NCBI GenBank assembly: GCA_951812975.1
Contig: CATOTC010000002.1
Location: forward strand, 62,001 to 126,000
Direction of reading: 5' to 3'
Length of the DNA: 64,000 nucleotides
DNA from: an uncultured Acidimicrobiales bacterium
GTDB lineage: Bacteria > Actinomycetota > Acidimicrobiia > Acidimicrobiales > Aldehydirespiratoraceae
Shown piece after piece: positions 43,884 to 53,922 of the stretch (the stretch's first letter is position 1; each line of letters begins with the position of its first letter). Under the pieces are notes generated by a model, which worked only from the letters and a program-made list of their open reading frames with translations, made no database searches and was not told where the DNA came from. Position numbers and translations under genes: made by a program.

Positions 43884-46355
43884 CTAGCGACGACCGCGTC
43901 CGCCGGAGCCGTGGCCCCGCCCCCGAGCGGGAGCTGCTGGACCGAGATTGTCGAACTCCTGGGACAGCTCTGCGTCGAAGGCATCCTCGAACGAGACTGT
44001 CTGGCGATCACTCTGACGCTCACTGTGACGCTCACTGTCTTGGGGCGTTCGGGGGCCGCGGTCGGAGCGGCCGTTGCGGTCCCGGTTCGAACCGCCGCGA
44101 TCACGGTTCGAACCGCCGCGATCACGGTCACGATCGCCGCCGCGGCCGCGGTCGCGATCACGGCCGCCGCGGTCACGGTTGGAGTCCTCAGCGCCCTCGG
44201 GCTTGAGCGAGATCTTGCCGTTGGGGTCGACGTCCTCGACGACGACTGTGACTTCGTCTCCCAAAGAGAGCACGTCCTCAACCCGGTCGATGCGTTTGCC
44301 GCCTCCGATTTTGGAGATGTGGAGCAGGCCGTCGCGTCCGGGAAGGATGTTGACGAAGGCGCCGAACTTGGTGATGTTGACGACTCGGCCCGGGTAGGTG
44401 GCGCCGACCTCGGCCGTTGGCGGGTCAAGGATCAGCTTGATCTGACGTTCCGCCTCGGCCACCTTGGCGTTGTCGACTGATGCGATCGAGACAACGCCGA
44501 CCATGCCGTCGTCGTCGACTGAGATGTCGGCGCCGGTCTCGGCCTGGATCGCATTGATGACCTTGCCCTTGGGGCCGATGATCTCACCGATCTTGTCGAC
44601 GGGGATCTCGAAGGTGGTGATCTTCGGGGCGGTGTCTCGCACATCTTCTCGGGGTTCTGCGATGGCCTCTGCCATCACATCGAGAATGTCGAGGCGTGCC
44701 TCTCTGGCCTGCGCCAGCGCATTCGCCAGAACGCTGGCCGGGATGCCTGCGATCTTGGTGTCGAGTTGCAGGGCGGTGACGAAGTCGGTTGTGCCTGCGA
44801 CCTTGAAGTCCATGTCGCCGAAGGCGTCCTCTGCGCCGAGGATGTCGGTGAGCGTGACGTATTCGCCCTCTGCATGGACCAGCCCCATGGCGATGCCGGC
44901 GACCGGAGCCTTGATCGGAACGCCGGCGTCCATCAGTGAGAGCGTTGAACCGCACACTGAACCCATGGAACTCGACCCGTTGGAGGCCATCACCTCAGAC
45001 ACTGTCCGCACCGTGTAGGGCCATTCCTCAAAGGAGGGGATGACTGGGAACACGGCACGCTCGGCGAGGGCTCCGTGGCCGATCTCGCGGCGTTTGGGAC
45101 CCCGCATGAATCCGGTCTCGCCGGTGGAGAACGGAGGGAAGTTGTAGTGGTGGAAGTACCGCTTCTTGTCTGTCGGCGAGATGTCATCGATCATCATGTC
45201 GCTTCGACCCATGCCGAGGGTCGTGAAGTTGAGCACCTGAGTCTCGCCGCGTTGGAAGAGGCCTGAGCCGTGCGCTGTGGGGATCACCTCGACTTCGCTG
45301 GTGACCTTGCGGAGTTCGTCGGTCCTGCGTCCGTCAATGCGGATGCCCTCCTCGACGATCCGCTTGCGGACCACCTTCTTGGTGATCGCCCGGATGGCGT
45401 TCTTGATCTGTCTGGCCGCATTGGGGTCTTCTGCGGTGAACTCAGCCAGTTCGGCTACGACAGCCTCTTTGAGTTCTGCTTCTGCGGCCTGTCGCTGGGT
45501 CTTGTCGGCAATCTGTTGCGTGTGGGCGATGCGATCGGCAGCCGCACCTTGCACTGCGGCGAGGATCTCGTCGCTGTAGTCGACGCTGAGCGGGGGTTCC
45601 ATCTTGGCGATCTCGCCGGCGGCGTCGATTGCCTGCTGCTGCAACTCGATCATCTCGCGAATCCAGGTCTTGCTCGCTTCGAGGCCTCCGGCGAGCACGT
45701 CCTCGTCGACTTTGGGGGTGCCCGACTCGTACAGAGTCCAGGAGTTTCCGGTACCGCCGGCCTCAACCATCATCACGGCAACGTCGTTGTCGCTCTGTCG
45801 TCCGGCGACCACCATCTCGAAGGCCGATTCGGAGGACTCCTGATAGGTGGGGAAGGGAATCCATTCGCCTTCTGGCGACCAGCTCATGCGGACTGCTCCG
45901 AGGGGGCCGTCGAACGGGATCGGCGACAGGCACAGTGCCAATGAGGCGGCGTTGAGAGCCAGAACGTCGTAGGGGTTCTTCTGGTCGGCTCCGAGAACGG
46001 TGCCCACGACATGGACTTCGTTGCGGAAACCGTCGGGGAAGGCGGGACGCAGGGGCCGGTCGATAAGGCGACAGGTGAGTATCGCCTGCTCACCTGCTCG
46101 GGCTTCACGGCGGAAGAAGGAGCCGGGTATCTTCCCAGCGGCATACATCCGCTCCTCGATGTCGACGGTCAGCGGAAAGAAGTCCGCGCCTTCGCGGGGA
46201 GTTGTTGCTCCGGTGGCCGTTACGAGTACGACTGTGTCGCCGATGCTCGCGGTGACGGAGCCACCGGCGAGGGGGGCGAACTTGCCGACCTCGAATGTGG
46301 CGTCTTTGCCCTCACCGCGCGCGAACGACCCGGTGAAGGTTTGGGTATTAGTCAT
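43884..46355 (-). CDS. pnp: Polyribonucleotide nucleotidyltransferase
   Basis: The 823-residue protein has two RNase PH domains (1-~230, ~330-560), the helical domain between, a KH domain (EIPVDKIGEIIGPKGKVINAI, ~575-595), an S1 domain (YPGRVVNITKFGAFVNILPGRDGLLHISKIG) and a C-terminal RDRGGRDRDRGRGG tail of 12- to 15-base repeats. It degrades RNA 3'-5' with phosphate. ATG 46355 (MTNTQTFTGSFARGEG) with AGGAGA 12 bases upstream is favoured over the in-frame ATG at 46379. The 245 bases to rpsO show no clear gene. Confidence 0.96.
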   Translation of the reverse strand: MTNTQTFTGSFARGEGKDATFEVGKFAPLAGGSVTASIGDTVVLVTATGATTPREGADFFPLTVDIEERMYAAGKIPGSFFRREARAGEQAILTCRLIDRPLRPAFPDGFRNEVHVVGTVLGADQKNPYDVLALNAASLALCLSPIPFDGPLGAVRMSWSPEGEWIPFPTYQESSESAFEMVVAGRQSDNDVAVMMVEAGGTGNSWTLYESGTPKVDEDVLAGGLEASKTWIREMIELQQQAIDAAGEIAKMEPPLSVDYSDEILAAVQGAAADRIAHTQQIADKTQRQAAEAELKEAVVAELAEFTAEDPNAARQIKNAIRAITKKVVRKRIVEEGIRIDGRRTDELRKVTSEVEVIPTAHGSGLFQRGETQVLNFTTLGMGRSDMMIDDISPTDKKRYFHHYNFPPFSTGETGFMRGPKRREIGHGALAERAVFPVIPSFEEWPYTVRTVSEVMASNGSSSMGSVCGSTLSLMDAGVPIKAPVAGIAMGLVHAEGEYVTLTDILGAEDAFGDMDFKVAGTTDFVTALQLDTKIAGIPASVLANALAQAREARLDILDVMAEAIAEPREDVRDTAPKITTFEIPVDKIGEIIGPKGKVINAIQAETGADISVDDDGMVGVVSIASVDNAKVAEAERQIKLILDPPTAEVGATYPGRVVNITKFGAFVNILPGRDGLLHISKIGGGKRIDRVEDVLSLGDEVTVVVEDVDPNGKISLKPEGAEDSNRDRGGRDRDRGRGGDRDRDRGGSNRDRGGSNRDRNGRSDRGPRTPQDSERHSERQSDRQTVSFEDAFDAELSQEFDNLGPAAPARGRGHGSGGRGRR

Positions 46356-46600
46356 GTTGTTGTTGTTTCTCCTGAACACATGACTGCCAGTTCCCAGTCG
46401 GAAATCGCCGATCTTGATCTCGCCTCTCTGGAGGCTGATCAGTTCAGAGATTTTCGACTAGCACCAACGGTCTTGTGTCCTTCGTTTGCTGGACCTTCCA
46501 GCTGCTGGGATTCGTCGGGTTGGTTCTGGGTGTTGACCCTGATCCAACCGGTTGGGAGCAGCCCGGTGGGTTGCTCTTCGATTTGTTCTGCGGATTTATT

Positions 46601-46882
46601 CTAGCGACGCAACCCGAGGTGGGTGATCACTGCTCTGTAGCGTTCAACATCGTTTTCCTTGACGTAGTCGAGGAGACGGCGACGGCGGCCTACCAGCATC
46701 TGCAAGCCTCTCCGCGTGTGATGGTCCTTCTTGTGAACCTTCATGTGCTCGGTGAGGTGTGCGATCCGTGCCGACAGCAGAGCGATCTGTATTTCCGGCG
46801 AACCGGTGTCGTTCTCGCCTAGATCGAAAGCCTTCGCCATGTCGGCGATGGTCTCAGATTTCGGGCGCAGGCTGGTGGCCAT
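46601..46882 (-). CDS. rpsO: 30S ribosomal protein S15
   Basis: The 93-residue protein is near the universal length of 89: [52 protein letters not shown] is the core 16S-binding region. Upstream of pnp in the usual order. ATG 46882 has AGGAA upstream. S15 often represses its own translation by binding its mRNA leader; no such structure was sought in detail. Confidence 0.97.
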   Translation of the reverse strand: MATSLRPKSETIADMAKAFDLGENDTGSPEIQIALLSARIAHLTEHMKVHKKDHHTRRGLQMLVGRRRRLLDYVKENDVERYRAVITHLGLRR

Positions 46883-47110
46883 AAGTTATTTGTTCCTGTG
46901 TGTTCTGTCGGGTCTCTTACCCAGCTGCACACCCCGCATTGCGCGGGCGGCAGCCACCATTCGGTTCCGGTGAGGATACCAAGGTCCGGAGATTATCGGC
47001 GCGAGCCGTCGGTTGGCCGTCCCCGAGACTCATCTCGGTCCTTATGGGACCTGCAAAGGCTGGGTGACTCGCAACTGGATGAACCGTTGCCGTTCGTCAG
47101 GGCCTTGGCG

Positions 47111-47902
47111 CTACCTGTGTTCTGGTCCGGTACCGATCCAGTCTCCTCCCAACCAGTCACACTCCGGGTCTGGTTCCAGCGTCGTCTGGTTGCGCCTCGG
47201 ATCATCGGTTCGGTCAGCGGCCCGCGTTGTCCCGTTCGGTTGCCCGGCTCTTTTTCGGCTTGCCCGGTCTGGAGCGAGCGGCCCGACGGCGCCCCCTGCG
47301 TCACTTGGATCGCCGGGGTCACTCTCGGATTGCTCGAAACCAACATCCCGGTGACGGCCACCCGACTCCCGCACCACCTCACCTCGACTACCCGGCCTAC
47401 TTTTCGACAGCCCGGTCCTGACAACCCCATCACGGCCGCGCGACTCGCCCAGGACACCACTCAGATCGCCCGAACCACTATCTCGTCGCCCGGCCACAAC
47501 CCGATCACGGCCACCTGATTCCGCCAACACCTCACGCCGACTACGCGAATCTCCTTCAGGCTGGCCGGTCCCGACAACCCGGTCACGACCACCCGACTCC
47601 ACAACCCCCATCACCTCTCCTCGACTACCCGAACCAGTTCCTGGCTGTCCGGTTCCAACAACCCGGTCACGACCACCCGACTCCCCCGTTACACCACTCC
47701 GATCACCCGAACCACTATCAGGCTGTCCGGTCGGAGTTGCGGGGCTTGACCGCGCCTGTTGCGTCGCCCTGGCGCGGGTGGCCCGCTTCTGCGTTGCGCG
47801 CTTTGACTTCGCGTGCTTTGTTGGTCGGGTTGTGTCCGCTGGGTCGGTGGGTTTGGGGGGTTTGAGAGAGTATTTTCCGGTCGTGGGGTGTTTGTACACC
47901 TG
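47111..47902 (-). pseudogene. In-frame C-terminal continuation of the HNH gene beyond the TAG
   Basis: Directly after the TAG, in the same frame, come QVYKHPTTGKYSLKPPKPTDP, a typical post-HNH tail, and then about 240 residues of low-complexity repeats built on SGGRDRVVGTGQP. The unit is about 28 residues, encoded by repeated CGGGTGGTCGTGACCGGGTT-type DNA. No Shine-Dalgarno site precedes it, so it is not an independent gene. I infer a TGG-to-TAG change. Confidence 0.65.
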
Positions 47903-49009
47903 CTAGCCGTGGTCGTGGATCTTGTGGTGGCAGTCGTCGCATACCAGTGCGAGGTTCTCGAGGTCGGTGGGTCCGTTCTTTGACCACCAGATGATGTGGT
48001 GCGCGCGGCACCACAAGGGGTTGGCGCCGCAGCCGATGCAGTGCTGGTCTCGTGCTATCAACGCGATCCGTTGAGCCTCAGAAGCGGTACGCAGCCGGCG
48101 TCCGAGCCACATGTCTTGAGCTTTGGTGTCAAAGATCGACGGCAACAGGTTTGCTTCGAGCGCCAGGCGATGAAGCTCAATGATCGGTATCGGTGATCCG
48201 TCAGCCAACCGGGGATTGTCCAGTTGCTGTTTGAGCACATCGAAATCAGCGATCACCAAAAGATCAGTGCCCGCAGACTTACGGCCACTTGCTGGTTCAC
48301 AGATCAGCTCGGCCAACGCGTCAGCCATCCGCTGCTGTGGCGTAGCTCGCTTGTTGGGGTCCTCGCGATGCCACAACTGTCGTTCTTTGGCTGTCAACGC
48401 AGTGGCGATACGCGCTCCGGTGATCTGATCGAACTCGGCGGAAAGCACAAACATACCGGAGTCTGACGATTCGAAGATCCTGGCCTTGCGCTTGGAGCGT
48501 TGACGATCCAACAGGCTCTGACCGTCATCGTCAGCCACATCTCGTTGATGGCGTTTCACAGTCTGCGCAAACTCATCGAACGGCTCGCTGTTGGCTGCTT
48601 CGACAAGCAACTCCTCATCTATCGGGCTCTCACCAGATGCACGGGCGATCAACCGTGCATGACCCACAGGAATCTCACCGGACTCCAGTGCCTCGCTAGT
48701 GGTCGGCAACTCCGCCAACCGGGCCGCTGTTTCAACATCTCGTTTGGCCTCACGCTTCGATGCCTGCAACTCGTTTCGAACCATACGCTGCGCATCGCCC
48801 TTGCTGTGACGACGACCCACCTCAGCCAACACCTGAGCCTTCATCGCCGCCAAGCGAGACTCAGCACGACCCAATACCCCCAGGCGCAACGACAACCCCT
48901 CATCACACAAACCGGCCACGTCCACCACCTCGACATGGACGACCCCACCACCAGCCGGGCCGACACCAGCCGAGGTGTCCAAGAGATCCGAGACAGGAGC
49001 TAATTCCAT
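47903..49009 (-). CDS. DUF222/HNH endonuclease (13E12-type), ended by an in-frame TAG
   Basis: The 368-residue product has the DUF222 helical region (RRHSKGDAQRMVRNELQ, LPTTSEALESGEIPVGHARLIARA, DRQRSKRKARIF) and a C-terminal HNH domain: CIGCG...CRAHHIIWWSKNG...NLALVCDDCHHKIH. The frame upstream to 49039 adds ten residues, but ATG 49009 is favoured. Translation stops at TAG 47903-47905 just after HDHG, where relatives usually continue with W and the QVYKHPTTG-type tail; here the tail follows in the same frame. The HNH fold itself is complete, so the short form may be active. This family is multi-copy and mobile in actinobacteria. Confidence 0.85.
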   Translation of the reverse strand: MELAPVSDLLDTSAGVGPAGGGVVHVEVVDVAGLCDEGLSLRLGVLGRAESRLAAMKAQVLAEVGRRHSKGDAQRMVRNELQASKREAKRDVETAARLAELPTTSEALESGEIPVGHARLIARASGESPIDEELLVEAANSEPFDEFAQTVKRHQRDVADDDGQSLLDRQRSKRKARIFESSDSGMFVLSAEFDQITGARIATALTAKERQLWHREDPNKRATPQQRMADALAELICEPASGRKSAGTDLLVIADFDVLKQQLDNPRLADGSPIPIIELHRLALEANLLPSIFDTKAQDMWLGRRLRTASEAQRIALIARDQHCIGCGANPLWCRAHHIIWWSKNGPTDLENLALVCDDCHHKIHDHG

Positions 49010-49039
49010 GGATGTAACTCTATCGACCCCGTGTGACAA

Positions 49040-49374
49040 TAGCTATCGAAAATAATGAAATATATGAGAATTTAGTTCCTTTATATCAGATGGCTGATGT
49101 TGATTCGATGAACAGCGAGGCAATCCGGCTCGGGCAATCGACCAGTGAGAGGGGGCAAATCGGATTTCCGCTTGTCGGGAACGTTGCTTGAGTGGAAGCG
49201 GACTTCCATGGCGGCGTTGTTCACGACACCAACATGGTCCTTATGGACCGCAACCTCGTTCCCTGACAACTAAGAAGCCGCTGCTCTGACGGTTCGGTCC
49301 GGCGTACGTCGCAATATTGGCCATCGAGACCAGTTCAGCATCGACGAGGCAGACCTCCCCCCGGCGACAGACGC
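49040..49374. other. Gene-free spacer, AT-rich on its left, beside the CRISPR trailer end
   Basis: About 335 bases between the HNH gene and the first degenerate repeat. The left 60 bases are unusually AT-rich for this genome (AATAATGAAATATATGAGAA) and probably hold the HNH promoter. A 62-codon frame on the minus strand (49081-49269) has no Shine-Dalgarno site or recognisable family. No other feature seen. Confidence 0.5.
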
Positions 49375-52300
49375 AATTCAATGGAGGGCCGAGTAACTTC
49401 CCGGCCAGACGCGACGCTCCGATGGTGTGGGGTCAGGTCGCCATCGTCCCTTCAATGGATGGCCGGGCGATTAGTCGGCCTGACGGGTGATCGAGGCCCG
49501 CCTATCGTGGGCGCTGGAGGCCCTTCAATGGAAGGCCGGGCAATTGCCCGGCCTGACGCCGGCTACGATGCTGGTCGCGGGCGACTCGGGTTCCGGCCTT
49601 CAATGAAGGGCCGGGCAATATCCCGGCCTGACAACGCGGGCCTGCTACGACGTCACCTTCACCACCGACCTTCAATGGAGGGCCGGGCAATTACCCGGCC
49701 TGACTTCGTGACGACCACCAACTACGACCTCGAAGGCATCCCTTCAATGGAGGGCCGGGCAATTGCCCGGCCTGACCAATTCTGATCCGAGTGGACCATA
49801 GCCCCAGTCAGATCCTTCAATGGAGGGCCGGGCAATTGCCCGGCCTGACAGATATACCGATCGCGACGGGTTGGCGACGACGACTGCCTTCAATGGAGGG
49901 CCGGGCAATTGCCCGGCCTGACCCACCGGGATCACCATCACCGTACAGGCATGGGCATGGTCCTTCAATGGAGGGCCGGGCAATTGCCCGGCCTGACCCC
50001 GTGCGCCGATGAGTTCCCACTGCTTCACTGAGCGCCTTCAATGGAGGGCCGGGCAATTGCCCGGCCTGACCCCGCAACTCGGCGATTACCATCCCGTCGG
50101 CCACTTCCTTCAATGGAGGGCCGGGCAATTGCCCGGCCTGACCCACCGGGCTCGACGGGCGCTGATGGGACGAACAGTCCCCTTCAATGGAGGGCCGGGC
50201 AATTGCCCGGCCTGACCTCCTGTGAAGCTTTAGGAAGGCTCAGGGTGTACCTGGCCTTCAATGGAGGGCCGGGCAATTGCCCGGCCTGACAAGCCTGCGA
50301 CTCCTGGAAGCCGAAGGCCTGCTGTGGCCTTCAATGGAGGGCCGGGCAATTGCCCGGCCTGACGAGGCGTGACCGAGAAGGCCGCTGGGCTGAAACCGGC
50401 CTTCAATGGAGGGCCGGGCAATTGCCCGGCCTGACCGGCACCACGTCGAAGCGACCGCCGACCAGTACGCCTCGCCTTCAATGGAGGGCCGGGCAATTGC
50501 CCGGCCTGACCCGCCGGCTACAGGCCCCTGCAAAGCGACAAGTGAACCTTCAATGGAGGGCCGGGCAATTGCCCGGCCTGACCCGGGACGGGGTCCTCGT
50601 GCGCCCAGGCGCACCCAGCACCTTCAATGGAGGGCCGGGCAATTGCCCGGCCTGACTACCAGCTTGGTGGGTGTCGACCCGCTCAAGTTTTTCCTTCAAT
50701 GGAGGGCCGGGCAATTGCCCGGCCTGACCCTGGCCCCCCCACTTCGTGGGTCCCCCCCTGGCATCACCTTCAATGGAGGGCCGGGCAATTGCCCGGCCTG
50801 ACCTGTCACAGCCCGCACCGTGTCCAAAGAAGCATTGAGCCTTCAATGGAGGGCCGGGCAATTGCCCGGCCTGACCCCGCACCCTGCGCCTAGAACGCCG
50901 CACCATCGTCTCCCTTCAATGGAGGGCCGGGCAATTGCCCGGCCTGACTCGACCGGTTCGATTCGCAGTCTGTGCGTGGCGGGACCTTCAATGGAGGGCC
51001 GGGCAATTGCCCGGCCTGACGGGGTGGGGATACTGGGAACGCTCGTGCAAGGGATCGACCTTCAATGGAGGGCCGGGCAATTGCCCGGCCTGACCTCAGT
51101 GTGTAGCCGTTGCCGTCGCGGGCCGACTGATCCTTCAATGGAGGGCCGGGCAATTGCCCGGCCTGACACAGCGAACAGAAAATTGGCCCGCATCGTGCCC
51201 GTGTCCTTCAATGGAGGGCCGGGCAATTGCCCGGCCTGACGCCGTGACCGAGGGCGGTGACCTGTTGGAGACGTTCGACCTTCAATGGAGGGCCGGGCAA
51301 TTGCCCGGCCTGACCGATCCCGCCGATAGCGGCGGGGCCTGCGAAGTTGGCCCTTCAATGGAGGGCCGGGCAATTGCCCGGCCTGACTGCGGCGGCATGT
51401 CCTCAACGTCACGTGACACCGAACCTTCAATGGAGGGCCGGGCAATTGCCCGGCCTGACTTACCTCCTCGGCATCGACTGGGACAACACAGGTGTTCCTT
51501 CAATGGAGGGCCGGGCAATTGCCCGGCCTGACCGAATCTCGGGGCTGTCACCCCACTTGAGATAGGATGCCTTCAATGGAGGGCCGGGCAATTGCCCGGC
51601 CTGACCACGTGCCCCGATGAGTTCCCACTGCTTCACTGACCGCCTTCAATGGAGGGCCGGGCAATTGCCCGGCCTGACCCCGAGATGCTGTAATGACCGA
51701 CAGGCCAACAACGGCACCTTCAATGGAGGGCCGGGCAATTGCCCGGCCTGACGGGAACTCCGCTGACACATTGAGACCCCCCTATAGGTCCTTCAATGGA
51801 GGGCCGGGCAATTGCCCGGCCTGACCCGGGGATTTCACCGACCTGTCACACACCCCACAAGTCCCTTCAATGGAGGGCCGGGCAATTGCCCGGCCTGACA
51901 GCCTCCGCTCGCCGCCGCCTGACTAGACGTGAGCAACCTTCAATGGAGGGCCGGGCAATTGCCCGGCCTGACAGCCTCCAGTTCAGGCACCCACGCACTC
52001 CTCATCGGACCTTCAATGGAGGGCCGGGCAATTGCCCGGCCTGACGTGCTGGCGGAGAGTTCATCCCACATGTACCCGGACCGGGCCTTCAATGGAGGGC
52101 CGGGCAATTGCCCGGCCTGACGACGACAGCGAGATAGACGACGATCTGGTGCGGGACGCCTTCAATGGAGGGCCGGGCAATTGCCCGGCCTGACACAGTA
52201 CGCACAGGGGTGTGACAGTCGCCTCGAAGCCCTTCAATGGAGGGCCGGGCAATTGCCCGGCCTGACGTTCAGCGTAGAAGCCCACTCCGACAGCGACCGA

Positions 52301-52409
52301 CGCCTTCAATGGAGGGCCGGGCAATTGCCCGGCCTGACACGGTGATGTTGAGAGCTATAGCGTCCGCAATGCGCCTTCAATGGAGGGCCGGGCAATTGCC
52401 CGGCCTGAC
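49375..52409 (-). CRISPR. CRISPR array, leader-distal part, 42 repeats
   Basis: The repeat is 36 bases: it starts CCTTCAATGGA on this strand, has the perfect palindrome GGCCGGGCAATTGCCCGGCC in its centre, and ends TGAC. Spacers are about 35-39 bases. The five leftmost repeats (49375, 49449, 49522, 49597, 49669) are degenerate, as at an old trailer end. Transcription is therefore from the right, on the minus strand, where the repeat ends ATTGAAGG, giving a normal 8-base 5' handle. It is interrupted at 52409 by an IS110 element and continues at 53923. Confidence 0.98.
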
Positions 52410-52456
52410 CCGCCGGCCGAACGAGAGGTACCCAGGGGGGTGTCCCTGTCTTGTTG

Positions 52457-53678
52457 TCAAGCGGCTTGAGGGAGTTTTTGGTGTTGGGTTGGTTGGTAGG
52501 GGGTTTGGGTTTTGAGCATGGCCAAGATGATGTCGCAGCGTTTGCGGGCGACGCAGATGACGGCTGCGTTGTGGCGTTTGCCTTCTGAACGTTTTTGTTG
52601 GTAGTAGGCGCGGGCGTTGGGGTCGTGTTGGGTGGCGACGAAGGCTGCGGTGAAGAGGGCGTTTTTGAGTCGGTGGTTGCCGCCTCGGGGTTTGCGGGTG
52701 GTGTTGGTGGTGCCTGATTGCCAGTTGATGGGTGCGAGTCCGGCGTAGGAGGCGAGGCGTCCGGGGTTGGCGAAGCGGTGGGGGTCGCCGATCTCCGCGA
52801 GGGTTCTGGCTCCGGTCCGCGGGCCGAACCCGCACAGACTAGAGAGGACTTTTCCCAGGGGGTGCTCCATGAACACGTTGTTGATGTCGACGGCGATCTG
52901 GTCGCGGCGGGCGCAGATCGCGTCGAGGTCACAGGCGAGGTCGCAGATGGTGTCGCCCCAGGCGGTCTCGGCTGTGACTTGTGAGACTCTGCGCGTCGAG
53001 CGCAGCCCAGATCGCCTCGGTGAGGCGTTGAGCTGTGCGCGGTGAGCGTTTGGCGATGCGGGTTCGCACCCGGGCCTTGCCCGCTGCTCGAAGCGCTGTG
53101 GGTGTGCCCCAGCGCGCCAGTGCGTCGCGTGCGCCTGGGTTGGTGGTCACCTTGTCGCCTATGGCCCGCTCCAACGCTGGTGACACCGCCAACAAGGCAT
53201 CTCTGAGGCGGCTGGCGGCTCTGGTGGCGTCTGCTGCGAGGTCGGCGTCTCGGCCGTTCAAGATACGCAGCTTCGCCAGCAGCTCGTCGCTGGGGGAAGT
53301 CCAACTCAGACGGTCGGCGTTGCGGCGCGCATAGTCCGCGAGCACCCAAGCGTCTTTGGGGTCGGTCTTGGCCGCCCCCGCATACAGGTCCGCGGCGCGG
53401 CGCATCGCCAGACCCGTCACATACGCAACCGGGACCTGCCGGTGCGCGGCCGCCTCCAGCAGCAACGACGCCGGCGAACTGGTCGTGTCGATCACCAACG
53501 CCACGCTGCCATACACACCAGCATCATCGATCAACTGATCGATCGCTGCCTCGTCGTTGCGCACCGGCCGAGCCAACACCTCCCCACCAGTCGAAGTTAT
53601 TGCACAGGCGTAATGATCGCCCTTGGCGACATCGACACCCACGAACACCTCAACGTCGACATGAACCGAATCTGACAT
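52457..53678 (-). pseudogene. IS110 transposase, +1 frameshift
   Basis: The N-terminal half (ATG 53678 with GAGGAG upstream) carries the RuvC-like DEDD domain: VFVGVDVAKGDHYACAI, VIDTTSSPASLL, AKTDPKDAWVLADYARR. The C-terminal half (52876-52457 and upstream in another frame) carries the transposase_20 domain: LSSLCGFGPRTGARTLAEIGD, FANPGRLASYAGLAPINWQSG. The frames change near 52978-52986, where one extra base interrupts an otherwise continuous protein of about 406 residues. IS110 transposases are normally one frame, so this copy is probably inactive, unless the shift is a sequencing error. Confidence 0.87.
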
Positions 53679-53679
53679 G

Positions 53680-53907
53680 ACAAAACTCCTCAGCTCTGGG
53701 ATAGTTCCAAAATTCGGATGCTCCCGGAGCCTGCGCCTCAACCACTTTACATCCAGCCCCAAAAAGGCATGTCCCTGTAAGAGGTCCCAGACACCCGACC
53801 ACAGCAGGCGACAACACCCCCCAAGCCATCAACGTGACAGGGGAACACAGCCCTACCCACCGCAGCGAGCAACCAACCCCGACATTGCCACACCAGGGCC
53901 ACCAACA
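53680..53907 (-). ncRNA. Candidate bridge-RNA region of the IS110 element
   Basis: About 230 non-coding bases upstream of the transposase correspond to the place where IS110-group elements encode their bridge RNA. TGTCCCTGT (53770-53778) repeats a 9-base sequence at the opposite IS end (52441-52449), as expected if a guide loop matches the donor end. The assignment rests on position and this one match; no fold was computed. Confidence 0.35.
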
Positions 53908-53922
53908 AGGTAAAGGGTAGAA

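Larger units (their letters stand above)
52431..53912 (-). mobile_element. IS110-family insertion sequence inside a CRISPR spacer
   Basis: Holds a frameshifted transposase and flanking non-coding ends. The spacer is split: 52410-52430 on the left and 53913-53922 on the right. The pentamer AGGTA lies at both junctions (52426-52430 and 53908-53912) and may be the core or target duplicate. There is no terminal inverted repeat, as expected for IS110 elements. The spacer rebuilt from both sides would be about 31 bases, shorter than the others, so the exact ends remain uncertain by a few bases. Confidence 0.8.

Noticed and set aside
46356-46600. S15 or PNPase autoregulatory leader in the rpsO-pnp gap
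   Set aside because: Such elements are known at this place, but no long stem was evident by eye; a fold and comparison with relatives would be needed.
47903-47905. TAG as a recoded residue (pyrrolysine)
   Set aside because: No reason to expect pyrrolysine in this organism; a Trp-to-stop mutation explains it more simply.
49081-49269. 62-codon minus-strand frame beside the array
   Set aside because: No ribosome site, no recognisable family, and it ends in the AT-rich promoter region of the HNH gene.
52457-53678. Two separate transposase genes in the IS
   Set aside because: The halves join in one IS110 protein after removal of one base; neither half is complete alone.
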